Source of the DNA: Myxococcales bacterium | GTDB lineage: Bacteria > Myxococcota > UBA727 > JABDBI01 | Direction of reading: 5' to 3' | Assembly: GCA_023898405.1 (NCBI GenBank) | Contig: CP060221.1 | Coordinates: 2,451,056 to 2,515,055 of the forward strand | DNA: 64,000 nt | Shown here: one piece after another, positions 46,203 through 55,248 of the stretch | How the letters are laid out: every line of letters starts with the position of its first letter | Numbering within the stretch: position 1 is the first letter of the stretch | Position numbers and translations under genes: made by a program | The notes under the pieces: model-generated | What the model saw: the letters and a program-made list of their open reading frames with translations, nothing else | The model's database searches: none | Told to the model about the DNA's origin: nothing

Positions 46203-46210
46203 ATTTATAT

Positions 46211-46633
46211 TTAATTATCATTAATATGAGGTTTAAGAGGAGCACGATAGTTGCCACTATTAATATATTTTATTAATGTGAAAGCGTGCTCATTGGTTAA
46301 CCAGTGATGAGAACTAAGACTGCTTTGAAAAGATATGCATACTTTGCAGCAACGTTCACCAGACCCAGCTAAATGCTGAGTAGCATTTATGGCTCGTCGC
46401 AATTCATAGTCGCTTGCTTTTATATCGGCAGGGTTACCATTGTCATTACCATACATATGAGGAGATTTACTTTTGGGTACATAAGGTTCATATGCAAAAG
46501 TTTGCCCCCTTACTGGCAAATGTAGCTTAAGCGCTCCCAAATGATTATTAACCAGTTGCTCTTCAATTTTTTCCCATTTTAGCTGAGCTTCAATCCTATA
46601 CATTTTCTGACCATCATAAGTAACAATATCCAA
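46211..46633 (-). pseudogene. Protein of unknown function, 5' truncated
   Basis: 140 aa from a TTG; the frame actually extends six codons further to a TAA at the edge of the right repeat arm, so the true N-terminus is missing. Visible segments include YDGQKMYRIEAQLKWEKIEEQL and YELRRAINATQHLAGSGERCCKVC. I do not recognise the family. Its stop is 8 bp before the start of the erythromycin-esterase-like gene, on the same strand. Confidence 0.45.
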
Positions 46634-46651
46634 AAATTCACCCTCATATGA

Positions 46652-46869
46652 TTATAAGAAGCATAAACCGCTTTTTTTGAAAACACCCATCTAACGAAAC
46701 CCAGGAATTTGGAGCCAAAACAGCCTCACTAATCTTAAGAGTTTTCATAATTTCTTTTATGAGTTCTTGGGCCTGCTCAAAAACCAGGTGCAAAGCCAAA
46801 AACTATCTTGATTGGCGGCATTTGAATAAGGCTATCGCTCACTAAAGCCTATTCTATACTGCACTACGG
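46652..46869 (-). repeat. Right arm of the 215-bp inverted repeat pair
   Basis: Inverse match of 43115-43328, from TTATAAGAAGCATAAACC to TACTGCACTACGG. Homology stops at CCGTAGTGC on the outside and TTATAAG on the inside in both arms, so the repeat has defined ends. Confidence 0.8.
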
Positions 46870-46954
46870 CTAAGATTTTCTTCATCGCTCATCTGGCTCA
46901 CGCAAGAAAAATCCAAGCCAAAATCCTGCTGCTCACTCATTTGGAAATTTTAGT

Positions 46955-47905
46955 CTAGGTGGCAAAGTTGAGGATATAGCTAAGGTCCATCTTGAAATTT
47001 GGGTCTTTTTCCATTTTGTTGTCCTTGTCATCTATATCAGCTTGACTCGTATTGCCTTCGATGATTGAAGACAAATCTACAAGCAAATTTGCACACACAG
47101 ACTCATCTTCTTCTGCTTTGTCGCACAAGATTTCGTTGCCGGCTTGTACTTCACTATTTGATTCCTCAATGAGTATACCGCTTGGGGCGTTTTGAGAATC
47201 CGAAATGTTGTTATGTGATTCCTGAATGATGATGCCACGTTGAGTGTTTTGGGCAATTGTAATGTTGTTTTTATTCATCCACTCTGTAATTTCGAGTTTG
47301 AATTGATCAAGGTGTCTGCGAACATAACCAGGGTCTAGATCGGTTAAATCAATTTCTACTGTATTATTATGCTCGAGGTTTGAGGCGAACTCTTTAAAAC
47401 TTGCTAGATTGTTACTCATTTTTTTTGAGAAGGATTGGAGTTCACTCTTGGGCATGATATTTTGATATACCACATTTGGATTCTCCTTAATGACAGTTTT
47501 TATTATTTGAAGTTTGGTAATATAGGTCAAATGTTTTAATTTCTCGTAAGATGATGTGATTTCCTTAAACTTGGAAAAATAGTAGACGATCTGTATGTCT
47601 ACGCTTCGTATTTTTCGGTATGGCCATTTATTAATTTCGTGTTTGCGAGCCTCTTTCTTTAAGGCTGTCTCGCAAACATCTAGTACTCTTGCCGCATCTT
47701 TCAAGGGTAAATGAAAAAGGTCTTGTAATTGCTTAAGAGTACAATGGCATTCATCGTAGCCATCTGGAACCTTTCTTTTGGTCTCATTGTCGTTGGTGGA
47801 GTTATCACCCCCGTCTTGCGCTGACACCAGATTACAAGTAAAAAATACAAACAGGGCTATGCCGATAAATTTATTTGCCACCAAAAATCTCCCAAGCAAA
47901 TCCAT
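46955..47905 (-). CDS. Exported protein with an RWP-RK DNA-binding domain
   Basis: 316 aa. A signal peptide (IGIALFVFFTCNLVSA, cleavage before QDGG) is followed at residues 52-105 by LKQLQDLFHLPLKDAARVLDVCETALKKEARKHEINKWPYRKIRSVD, shown here only to locate it: key features are LKDAA (68-72), VC.T.LKK (77-84) and the WPYRK signature (94-98). These are the hallmarks of the RWP-RK domain of plant, algal and protist NIN-like and RKD transcription factors. Downstream are helices and two short copies of a GI(I/L)I.ES motif. I know of no ordinary bacterial role. Inference: acquired from a eukaryote and exported as a nuclear effector. Confidence 0.7.
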   Translation of the reverse strand: MDLLGRFLVANKFIGIALFVFFTCNLVSAQDGGDNSTNDNETKRKVPDGYDECHCTLKQLQDLFHLPLKDAARVLDVCETALKKEARKHEINKWPYRKIRSVDIQIVYYFSKFKEITSSYEKLKHLTYITKLQIIKTVIKENPNVVYQNIMPKSELQSFSKKMSNNLASFKEFASNLEHNNTVEIDLTDLDPGYVRRHLDQFKLEITEWMNKNNITIAQNTQRGIIIQESHNNISDSQNAPSGILIEESNSEVQAGNEILCDKAEEDESVCANLLVDLSSIIEGNTSQADIDDKDNKMEKDPNFKMDLSYILNFAT

Positions 47906-48026
47906 CTAAGTAGACGCTTAAACCAACCAAGTTGCTCCACCGACTGGCTCGCTATATCAACTTCATTGGTTAACAGCTCGGCGCTTACTTTCTGCGATAG
48001 GCGCAGTCAAGCCATATCCAAAATAG

Positions 48027-48868
48027 GGTAGTGTTGCAAACAATGACAGAGTACAAAGATGCCCCTCCAATAGGTTAACTTACATTTCAAGAATTGGGTC
48101 ACTCAGTCCAAATTGTCTGTTGATGAACTTTTTAATTGATAGTGAACTTGTATCCATTAAGTGGTAGAGCTGACCATTGAATAGCATATGCATTGTTTCA
48201 ATTCCACGAATTGTGTTGAAGGCTGTCTTGTAAGAGAAATAGCCCATGCTATGCCGTGTTTTCCATTTTATCCTCCTGTGATCCTGCTCTATAATATTAT
48301 TTAAATATTTGCTTTGCCTAAGTTCCACATTGAGATACTTACCTTCACTTTGAAGTTGAGATAAGGCAGCCGGATATGATGGGTGGCGATCAACAGTTAA
48401 AGTCCGTGGCTCAGCGCTCCTGCGTAGCATTGATAACTTGCCTAAAAATAGCTTGGCAGCTTTTTGATTTCGGGTTTTGCTAAGATAAAAATCAATAGTC
48501 TGTCCCCGTGAATCGATAGCCCTATAGAGATAGAGCCACTTTCCCTTTACTTTGACGTAGGTTTCATCAAGCTTCCAAGAATCATTTGGTGATTTCAAAA
48601 AGTAGCTGGCGCGCTTTTATATCTTGGGAGCATAGTGCTGAACACATCGGTAGATTGTTGTATGATCGGCATTTAGACCACGCTCTTTCATCTTCTCTTC
48701 TAGGTCACGATAACTGACCCTGTAACAAAGATACCAACGTACGCAAAGAAGGATTGCCTCGCCTTGATAATGGCGCCATTTAAAATCTGATGAAGTGTGT
48801 TTTCTCATCCCTCAATATTAGTAAAAATGGAGCCCATTCACAAAATCAGGATTTTTTGCAACATTACC
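48027..48868 (-). mobile_element. IS6-family element, copy 6, decaying
   Basis: 842 bp, but the right terminal repeat carries a substitution (ATTACC for ACTACC) and the transposase is broken. It is the oldest-looking of the six copies. Confidence 0.92.
48080..48808 (-). pseudogene. IS6-family transposase, nonsense-mutated copy
   Basis: Same 242-codon frame as the other copies, but codon 64 (Gln in PEIQKRA) is TAA at about 48617-48619. Other changes include Arg28Cys, Met39Lys, Trp55Cys, Glu62Lys and Lys215Asn-type substitutions. No functional protein is expected. Confidence 0.92.
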
Positions 48869-49049
48869 CACTCGCCAGCCATCATCAGCTTTATCCTTTT
48901 TTAGAAACCCTCATCTCTTCAGTGGTTCCATTATAAGTTCGTATAATAGTATTAGTACTACGATTTAGTATTAATACTATTTTATAGTTGTTTCTAATAA
49001 TATCCATTATCAGAAGTATTGGTTTTGGAATGGGCTAAAAATAGTGGTT

Positions 49050-49336
49050 CGGAAATTACTGGAGGAAAAAGGTAAGCTTAGCCTCGGTTAAACTTCTTCC
49101 CTTGTTTCATAATGATTGGACCAGGTAGTTCAAATGAAAAACGGCCAAGCATTGTAAATGAGCAAAAAGAAAATTTGGCATTTATGGATACTATGAGCGG
49201 AGTTAAGCCAGAAGCTCTTTCTATACATCATTATGATCACTACGACATGCTTAAGACAGTAGAGCAGATCTTTTGGCTTTCTGATTTAGGGAGGTCTGAT
49301 AAGTGGGGCAAAGTTATTTTAGATGTTTGGCTCTAG
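49050..49336 (+). pseudogene. Phosphoesterase/phospholipase C-type C-terminal fragment
   Basis: The frame ends in SIHHYDHYDMLKTVEQIFWLSDLGRSDKWG, preceded by a FIMIGPGS-like strand. This is the C-terminal end of PF04185-type phosphoesterases (acid phosphatase/phospholipase C), where an HYxxLRTIEDxFGL pattern recurs. Only about 80 residues remain and no catalytic part is found upstream, so it is a relic. Confidence 0.5.
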
Positions 49337-49470
49337 AGGGTTCTTGCTGCTAGAGCATATTTAATATTTAGCCTAAGCTGCTCAAAATTTTGAATTTGAT
49401 AAAGAATAAGAAGAGCAAAACCACAACATAAGCCAAGTCTGAGCAAGGCTTGTCGTAAAGCTAAATTTGG

Positions 49471-51456
49471 CTAATACATCGAAACACCCCATCCATCATC
49501 ATTTTGGTGAGGCACAAAGTAGGTGGATTGATTGGCGAGATCAAAATCCTCGGTGCTGCCATTTCCCAAAAAGTTTTCATAGATGGTTGGGGAAGTACCG
49601 GTAGAATAGCTCGAAGGAAAGGAAGGGATTTGAACACTAAAATCGGTTTCACCAGGATCGTTTGCGCCATTTCCTGGTGTGATTCCTATGAGAGCTGCAC
49701 TCAGAGTAACACCTTGGTAGCTAAAGAGCACGTGGCCAAATCCGTTGAATTGAAGTTGGAAGGTGTTGCTTCCTATATTAGGATATTCGGGAGCGTTGAG
49801 CCAAGTGATAATGACCCGGTTGCCGATGGTGTTGAAATACACACCACCGCCATTTTGTGGGCTGAGATCGGCCCACAGGGTACCGAGTCTTGGATTGCCG
49901 TTGAGAAATTCAGGAAGCGAAGGGGTATAGTCAGGGTCGCCATCATTAAAAGTTACGTTACCATTCGGGTTAATGAAGACATTCTGATAAGCACTTCCTC
50001 CTTGCAATCTAAAGAGGAAGCCTGGAAGAGGCTTCGAGAATGGGTAATCATCACCTACCACCAACTGCTGTCCCATGCTTGATTCCCAAAGGGGAAACAT
50101 GCAATCGGCAGTGCATGTGGTTCCCGATCCAGAATCATCACAAGCCTCCGCAGCGTCTTCTACGATTCCATTGCCGCAGACATTATTTCTTTGGCATTGT
50201 GCATCGCAACCATTGCCGTCGTTGCTATAATTGCCATCGTCACATTCTTCACCACGGCTTGTTTGGATGATACCGTCGCCGCAGTATTCGATTCGGCAGG
50301 TATTGGAGCAGCCATCTTCAGATATTGAGTTTCCATCATCGCATTCTTCACCGCTTTCATTTATTCCGTTGCCGCAAAACGAACATGTGCAGAGTTGGGC
50401 GAGGCGATTAACGGCAATCCCATCAAGCCTTTGTCCTGCATCAACAGGGGAGTTAGAGGCGTAGGAGACAACACCTGTAGAGAGGTCTACGGTGGCAAGA
50501 TAATTCGAGCTATTGTCTTCTTTGTATGCCGCATAAACAATTTGAGTCTGTGGATCTATATCCATAGCAGCTAAACGAGTAAAACTATTTACAGGAAAGC
50601 TGAGGGCTGGACCGGGGAAGGCCTTTCCTGTGGTGACATCGATACGGGTAGATGAGGTTTCTCCGGCATGATAAATGTCGCAACTTTCAAAGCTCGCCCG
50701 TGAGATAGCGTTGCCTGATTCTGAAGTATCTATGGTAGCCTGTCCGATTACCGTGATATTTGCATTGCTTGTATCAACGCTGACGAGCGTATTGGCAAAG
50801 GTGGGATCATCACCTGGATTTTCAACAAAGGCGTAGAGCTTACCCGCTGCATCAAAATCGATGTCTGTTATGACCAACTCTATATCAGGTAGTGGGTGGA
50901 TTGGTCCTATGGGTGTTGTTTGGGCGGTTTGGCAGTCGATGGTGAACAAAAATAGTTTTTGATCTGAAATTCTCTCGCCTGTTCCGTAGAGCTTTCCGTC
51001 CGCTGGAGAGAAATCTATGGCGCTCACCCTTTCAAAGTCTGGAATCTGGGCAATTAATTGGGCAAGCCCTGTCACAGGATCGATGGTGACCAGGTTGCTT
51101 GGCCCATTTTTCCCATTGGTGGTGCTGCCGTATAAAAAGGCAGGGCAGCCAGGAGCAGTGGTGATTTTGGTATTTTGGTTGCCATCGGCACAAAATTGCA
51201 GGCGAGTGTCTGCATTATCGCTATTGTTTGATCTTGAAGAGGAGGAATCAATTTGTGATCCGTTGCCAGAAATACTTTGTTCGTCTTCGAGAGAGTTTTC
51301 TATAGGGGATTGCTCGAGCTTTCCTTTATTTATGTTTTCTGTAGCTTCAATTGTGGGTTCGGTAGGCTTTGAAGCCATTTTAATCTTTTCTGAGCAAGAT
51401 AATGAAAAAATAACAGGCATTGAAAGGCAAATAAAATTTATAAAACTGGTGAACAT
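49471..51456 (-). CDS. Exported Cys-rich repeat (DUF4215-type) protein with NIDO-like domain
   Basis: 661 aa. The hydrophobic leader ends in SLSC, possibly a lipoprotein signal. After a Ser/Asn/Glu-rich linker comes a beta-propeller-like region (about 95-350: LVTIDPVTGLAQLI, IDFSPADGKLYGTG, LATVDLSTGVV). Three Cys-rich repeats of the Myxococcus type follow at about 357-455 (CGNGINESGEECDDGN, CGDGIIQTSRGEECDDGN, CGNGIVEDAAEACDD). A C-terminal nidogen-like domain (NGNVTFNDGDPDYTPSLP, RVIITW, NTFQLQFNGFGHVLFSY) closes it. Such architecture is typical of surface adhesins of Myxococcota and relatives. Confidence 0.85.
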   Translation of the reverse strand: MFTSFINFICLSMPVIFSLSCSEKIKMASKPTEPTIEATENINKGKLEQSPIENSLEDEQSISGNGSQIDSSSSRSNNSDNADTRLQFCADGNQNTKITTAPGCPAFLYGSTTNGKNGPSNLVTIDPVTGLAQLIAQIPDFERVSAIDFSPADGKLYGTGERISDQKLFLFTIDCQTAQTTPIGPIHPLPDIELVITDIDFDAAGKLYAFVENPGDDPTFANTLVSVDTSNANITVIGQATIDTSESGNAISRASFESCDIYHAGETSSTRIDVTTGKAFPGPALSFPVNSFTRLAAMDIDPQTQIVYAAYKEDNSSNYLATVDLSTGVVSYASNSPVDAGQRLDGIAVNRLAQLCTCSFCGNGINESGEECDDGNSISEDGCSNTCRIEYCGDGIIQTSRGEECDDGNYSNDGNGCDAQCQRNNVCGNGIVEDAAEACDDSGSGTTCTADCMFPLWESSMGQQLVVGDDYPFSKPLPGFLFRLQGGSAYQNVFINPNGNVTFNDGDPDYTPSLPEFLNGNPRLGTLWADLSPQNGGGVYFNTIGNRVIITWLNAPEYPNIGSNTFQLQFNGFGHVLFSYQGVTLSAALIGITPGNGANDPGETDFSVQIPSFPSSYSTGTSPTIYENFLGNGSTEDFDLANQSTYFVPHQNDDGWGVSMY

Positions 51457-51862
51457 GAATAACCTGCATCATTTAGTGTTTGCATGCTGCTTGATGTTAT
51501 CGTAAAAATAAATCCGTTGCCAAATAAGATGTTTTTGCAAGGTGACAGTATATCGATAAAGAATCAAAAAATATAAGTGGCGAAACTGGATGATAGTAGG
51601 TGGTACAACTGGATCCGATATTTTTTAGCTCAAATGAGTAACACAAGCCAAGATTGAGCAAGGGTGCATAGCAAAACTATGTCCGTTTAATACATTTAAA
51701 GAGCAACCCGTCTATAAACAAAACAATCTCTATCAAATTAGGATAGGATTATCATAAATTAACCAGATTTTATGTGTCCAATAAGGCCACATAACCTTAT
51801 TGGAATAATATTCCTATTTTCTCTGTTTTGAATAAATTAAGTGGTTTCATGGAGGATAATCT
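51457..51862. other. Divergent intergenic region
   Basis: About 400 bp between two divergent exported-protein genes, so both promoters should lie here. It also holds one copy (about 51642-51698) of an imperfect direct repeat whose partner is at 49426-49478, just past the other end of the Cys-rich repeat gene. Confidence 0.4.
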
Positions 51863-53845
51863 ATGTATTTTCTACCATCTTGGGTTTTTTCTTTTGTATT
51901 TTTATCATCCATTGCGGGGCTTTCAATCGATCACGATAAGGAGCGCATTACAAATGAAATTATCAAAAAAATCACAGGAGGGAACGAGCACATTTCTGAA
52001 CAAGCTGAGCAGGCCATTATCCTTGTTGGCCCTAGTGGTGCAGGTAAAAGCACGCTCGCTTTATGCCTTGCTGGTGTACCCCTAAGAGGTCACTATGATG
52101 ATGTAACAGGTGAAATAAAGATAATCCCTGTATCAACAGAATACCAAGATAGGATTTCGAGTTCACAAATACCTTATAGATATATCACGGCTCAGTCTAA
52201 TACTGATGAACGCACGATTATTTGGGATACTCCTGGTTTTAACACTCACGAACTATCGCAGGCCATTGCCAACAACTTTTATCGCAAGCAACTGTATGAT
52301 CATCATAAAAAACTAAAATTTGTTTTGGTCGTAAGCGAAGCTTCCATCACAGCAGAAAATGGCGCTCTTTTTATTTCTATTTTTGAACAATTCTGTGAGA
52401 ACTTTAATGATATACAAGAACTTAACGGGAGTGTTGCTTTGGTAGTTACTCACGTAAAACCCTTAAAAAAAGTTGAACACTTAGCAAATACGCTTCTTTA
52501 CATACACAATAATAATCACTCGATGAGCGACAAGGCTAAAATAATGTTGGGCCAGATCATCAATAAGATCGCTCTTTTTCATCAGCCGCAGTCCGAAGAA
52601 TCAATTAAAGAAACAACTATCTTTGATACTATTCATAAGGCAACATCATTCACTAAAAAAAACGCTAATTTAGGTAAATACGATTTGCCGCATGAATCTC
52701 TCGATATATACCGCAGTCTACTTGAATTAATATCTTCAAATTTGCAAAGTATTACAGCAATCATTAAAGACTCAGTAATCTATTTATCAAATTTTAATAA
52801 TAATCACTATGTTGAAATTAATTATAGTAATTTTAAGTTGTGGACTCCTTCTTATAGGAATGAAAACTCTTGTAATAATAATGCTTCTAACAATGATTAC
52901 TTCCAATTTATAAAACAATTATATGATTTAACTCTAACAACTCAGTGTATTGAAGACGAACACTTTGATAAAAATAATTTAGAAGCAATAACTAAACTAA
53001 GTGTAAATATTTTTAGAACCTTAGAAAAATATGCAGACACCGATGCCTTAAGAGAAAAAAATTATAACCTTTCTGTTGTGGTGCAGCAGATGACAAGCTA
53101 CCACCAAATATTAGGAAGTTTTATAGGGCCTGAATACGAGCAACTACAAAAGCAATTAAGTAATTTATTATTTATATTATTAAAAGATTCTTATGAAACG
53201 CTTAAGAATAGGTTAAAGGATAGTGTTATTGAGATGGATGTTTTTAAGGATAACAGTGCCGATAAAGAATACTATCAAACAGCTATTAGTTATTTAATCA
53301 ATTACCCGTACAATTCAGCTTGTGTTAACAAACGAGCCTTATGCCACAATAGGCTTGGAGACCTATGGAGAGAAGAAAACAGTTATAAAGTAGCTCTCGG
53401 GCACTATGCTGAAGCCTTGAAGCTAAATAAAACCATGGTTGAACCATACAATAAAATGGGAGAAATTTTCTCCCATTTAACCGAATGGAAAAAAGCCATA
53501 AAACTTTTCACTATTACCGAAAACCTAATTGGATTAGAAAAATGCTATAAAAAAATGACTAAAACTGAGCCTGATTGTGCAGTTATTTATGAGCAATGGG
53601 GAGACATGTATAGGCAATTTGGTCTTTGCTCAGAAGCGCAAAAAAATTATCAACGAGCTAACGGATTAACTGACGAAAAGGATCGCAAACTAACTCTTTG
53701 TAATAAAATAGCTGACTGTCTAGAAAATAAAGAGCAATACAATTTAGCAAATAACTACAAAGAAAAAGCCAAAAGCAAAAAATTCTATGACGTTGATGAG
53801 CTTGATTTAGAACAATTATTAGATGAGCTTGAATGTAAGAATTAG
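51863..53845 (+). CDS. Exported GTPase-like protein with TPR-like C-terminus
   Basis: 660 aa. A signal peptide (SWVFSFVFLSSIAGLS) precedes a P-loop domain: Walker A GPSGAGKST (56-64), G3-like WDTPGFN (Asp122), and a hydrophobic strand VALVVTHVKP where the specificity motif would be (TH instead of TKxD). This resembles AIG1/GIMAP or IRG-type GTPases. A long helical middle part follows, then TPR-like repeats from about 500 to 640 (NRLGDLWREENSYKVALGHYAEALKLN, NKMGEIFSHLTEWKKAIKLF, EQWGDMYRQFGLCSEAQKNYQRA). Nucleotide is not available in the periplasm, so secretion into a host cell is a reasonable inference. Confidence 0.7.
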   Translation: MYFLPSWVFSFVFLSSIAGLSIDHDKERITNEIIKKITGGNEHISEQAEQAIILVGPSGAGKSTLALCLAGVPLRGHYDDVTGEIKIIPVSTEYQDRISSSQIPYRYITAQSNTDERTIIWDTPGFNTHELSQAIANNFYRKQLYDHHKKLKFVLVVSEASITAENGALFISIFEQFCENFNDIQELNGSVALVVTHVKPLKKVEHLANTLLYIHNNNHSMSDKAKIMLGQIINKIALFHQPQSEESIKETTIFDTIHKATSFTKKNANLGKYDLPHESLDIYRSLLELISSNLQSITAIIKDSVIYLSNFNNNHYVEINYSNFKLWTPSYRNENSCNNNASNNDYFQFIKQLYDLTLTTQCIEDEHFDKNNLEAITKLSVNIFRTLEKYADTDALREKNYNLSVVVQQMTSYHQILGSFIGPEYEQLQKQLSNLLFILLKDSYETLKNRLKDSVIEMDVFKDNSADKEYYQTAISYLINYPYNSACVNKRALCHNRLGDLWREENSYKVALGHYAEALKLNKTMVEPYNKMGEIFSHLTEWKKAIKLFTITENLIGLEKCYKKMTKTEPDCAVIYEQWGDMYRQFGLCSEAQKNYQRANGLTDEKDRKLTLCNKIADCLENKEQYNLANNYKEKAKSKKFYDVDELDLEQLLDELECKN

Positions 53846-54282
53846 TTATCAAAAAGCCTGGCTTAGCTTGCTTTGGGAATCTGCTACGTTGTTGCAGCTC
53901 AAGGATCAAAGCCTAGAAAGAAAGCACCAGGCTGATATTTTTTATCAGCCTGATGTGTCAAATATAGGTTTCCCGCACACAAATCACTAAAAAACAGGAA
54001 ACATAAAATAGCTCTAGAAGCTTCCTGTATATAAAATAGGGAATCTGGGGAAGAGCTAGCTGATTTGACATAAGTTTTTTGGCGATCGGTTGCTGAGTCT
54101 AAATTCACCACGTGATACTTATTTAAATTATTTAAGCCAAAGAAGACAAATGACACCAAGATTTAGAAACAAGGGCGAGATAGCCCCTTTATCGCAATTT
54201 TGAAGATGTGGTGAATCAGCATGTGAATGCTTTAAGGGGAATATCGCCTCAGCTCATGTTATGAAATTTCTTGATTACAGCA
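53846..54282. other. Intergenic region with a stem-loop
   Basis: About 440 bp between convergent genes. Apart from the hairpin at 53928-53952 I find no supported gene; a minus-strand open stretch of 86 codons has no recognisable features. Confidence 0.4.
53928..53952. terminator. Stem-loop between convergent genes
   Basis: CAGGCTGATA and TATCAGCCTG form a perfect 10-bp stem around five T. It lies about 80 bp after the GTPase-TPR stop and could act in both directions. Confidence 0.5.
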
Positions 54283-55134
54283 CTAAAGCTCATTAAAACC
54301 TCCAGGTCGCTGAAGCCAATTATCTTGCGGGTAACAAAATCCATCGGCACCCTCAATGAGGTGCATGGCATAAGCCTGTCTAGAATTTTGCGAAATATTG
54401 CGATTGCTTTTATGGATGAGTTCGCCACTGAAAATAATCAAAGTTCGAGCACGGACTTCTAGGGGAATAAACTCATCATTGTTGATGGCGGTATTCTCAC
54501 TTAAACTCAGCAAGTTACCTTGCCCATCTTGGTCTTTGATTATTCTTCGAAGAAGTCCTAGGCGATGAGATCCTGGAAGAACCCAGAGGCACCCATTATC
54601 AACGGCGGCATCTTCTAAAGCCAGCCACAGGGCAATGCAGGATAAGGGTTTAGTGTATAAAACCGTAGAATCTTGATGAGGATCAAAAGTTTTTCGGCTC
54701 CCGGGCAATCTAAAAAAATACCTCGATTGTCCAATAAGAGGCCGTATGTATCCTAAGTCATTTGCTATTTCATGGATTTTTGGCGAGTGAGAATAATTGT
54801 AAAATACTGGATCTAAGTCATGGAGAGCATGTCCAATCTTCACTATAGATTGCATTTTGTTTTTAAAATCATTTCCCTCAGGGCCAAAGGAATCAGTTTC
54901 AAAAAAACAACGGACTCCATTCAGGCTCTCGCTAAAGTAGGAGTCATTTCGCTGGGCATTGCTTTTTAGGCTTGGATCGAATGAATAACTTCGTTTGTCT
55001 GAGCTGGGATCAAACTCTTCAACTATAGTTCTTGCTCTAAAGAGCATTAATTTACATGTGCTTTCATCCAAAAACTTAGGAAGCACGCAATAACCATGTG
55101 ACTTGAGCTGATCGATTTTTTCTGCACTGAGCAT
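54283..55134 (-). CDS. Phytanoyl-CoA dioxygenase-family (Fe/2OG) oxygenase
   Basis: 283-aa PhyH-type dioxygenase that uses Fe(II) and 2-oxoglutarate to hydroxylate a small molecule. The iron triad is His153 and Asp155 (FDPHQDST) and His241 (GELIHKSN), with Arg252 (SRQAY) placed to bind 2-oxoglutarate. The family's LPGSHRLGLL segment is present. There is no signal peptide. It diverges from the diiron-protein gene at 55249 with a 114-bp shared promoter region, suggesting common control and a joint pathway. Confidence 0.85.
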   Translation of the reverse strand: MLSAEKIDQLKSHGYCVLPKFLDESTCKLMLFRARTIVEEFDPSSDKRSYSFDPSLKSNAQRNDSYFSESLNGVRCFFETDSFGPEGNDFKNKMQSIVKIGHALHDLDPVFYNYSHSPKIHEIANDLGYIRPLIGQSRYFFRLPGSRKTFDPHQDSTVLYTKPLSCIALWLALEDAAVDNGCLWVLPGSHRLGLLRRIIKDQDGQGNLLSLSENTAINNDEFIPLEVRARTLIIFSGELIHKSNRNISQNSRQAYAMHLIEGADGFCYPQDNWLQRPGGFNEL

Positions 55135-55248
55135 TCAATTCTCCTCGGAAGTCTGGATTTATTTTTAAGGAATCCCGCCTCATGTGGAACTGCTCATTAA
55201 ATAGCCATTTTTGAAATAATTTGGCTCCATTTATGGTGGAGATTAATA

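Noticed and set aside
19172..48619. TAA replacing Gln codons in tnpB and one IS6-type transposase suggested that TAA might be read as Gln
   Set aside because: TAA ends several intact housekeeping frames (for example at 401 and 8024), and the affected genes are only mobile elements with intact sister copies; ordinary decay by C-to-T change explains it.
53899..54159. Open minus-strand frame of 86 codons between convergent genes
   Set aside because: No family features and no start signal; it overlaps the 53928-53952 hairpin.
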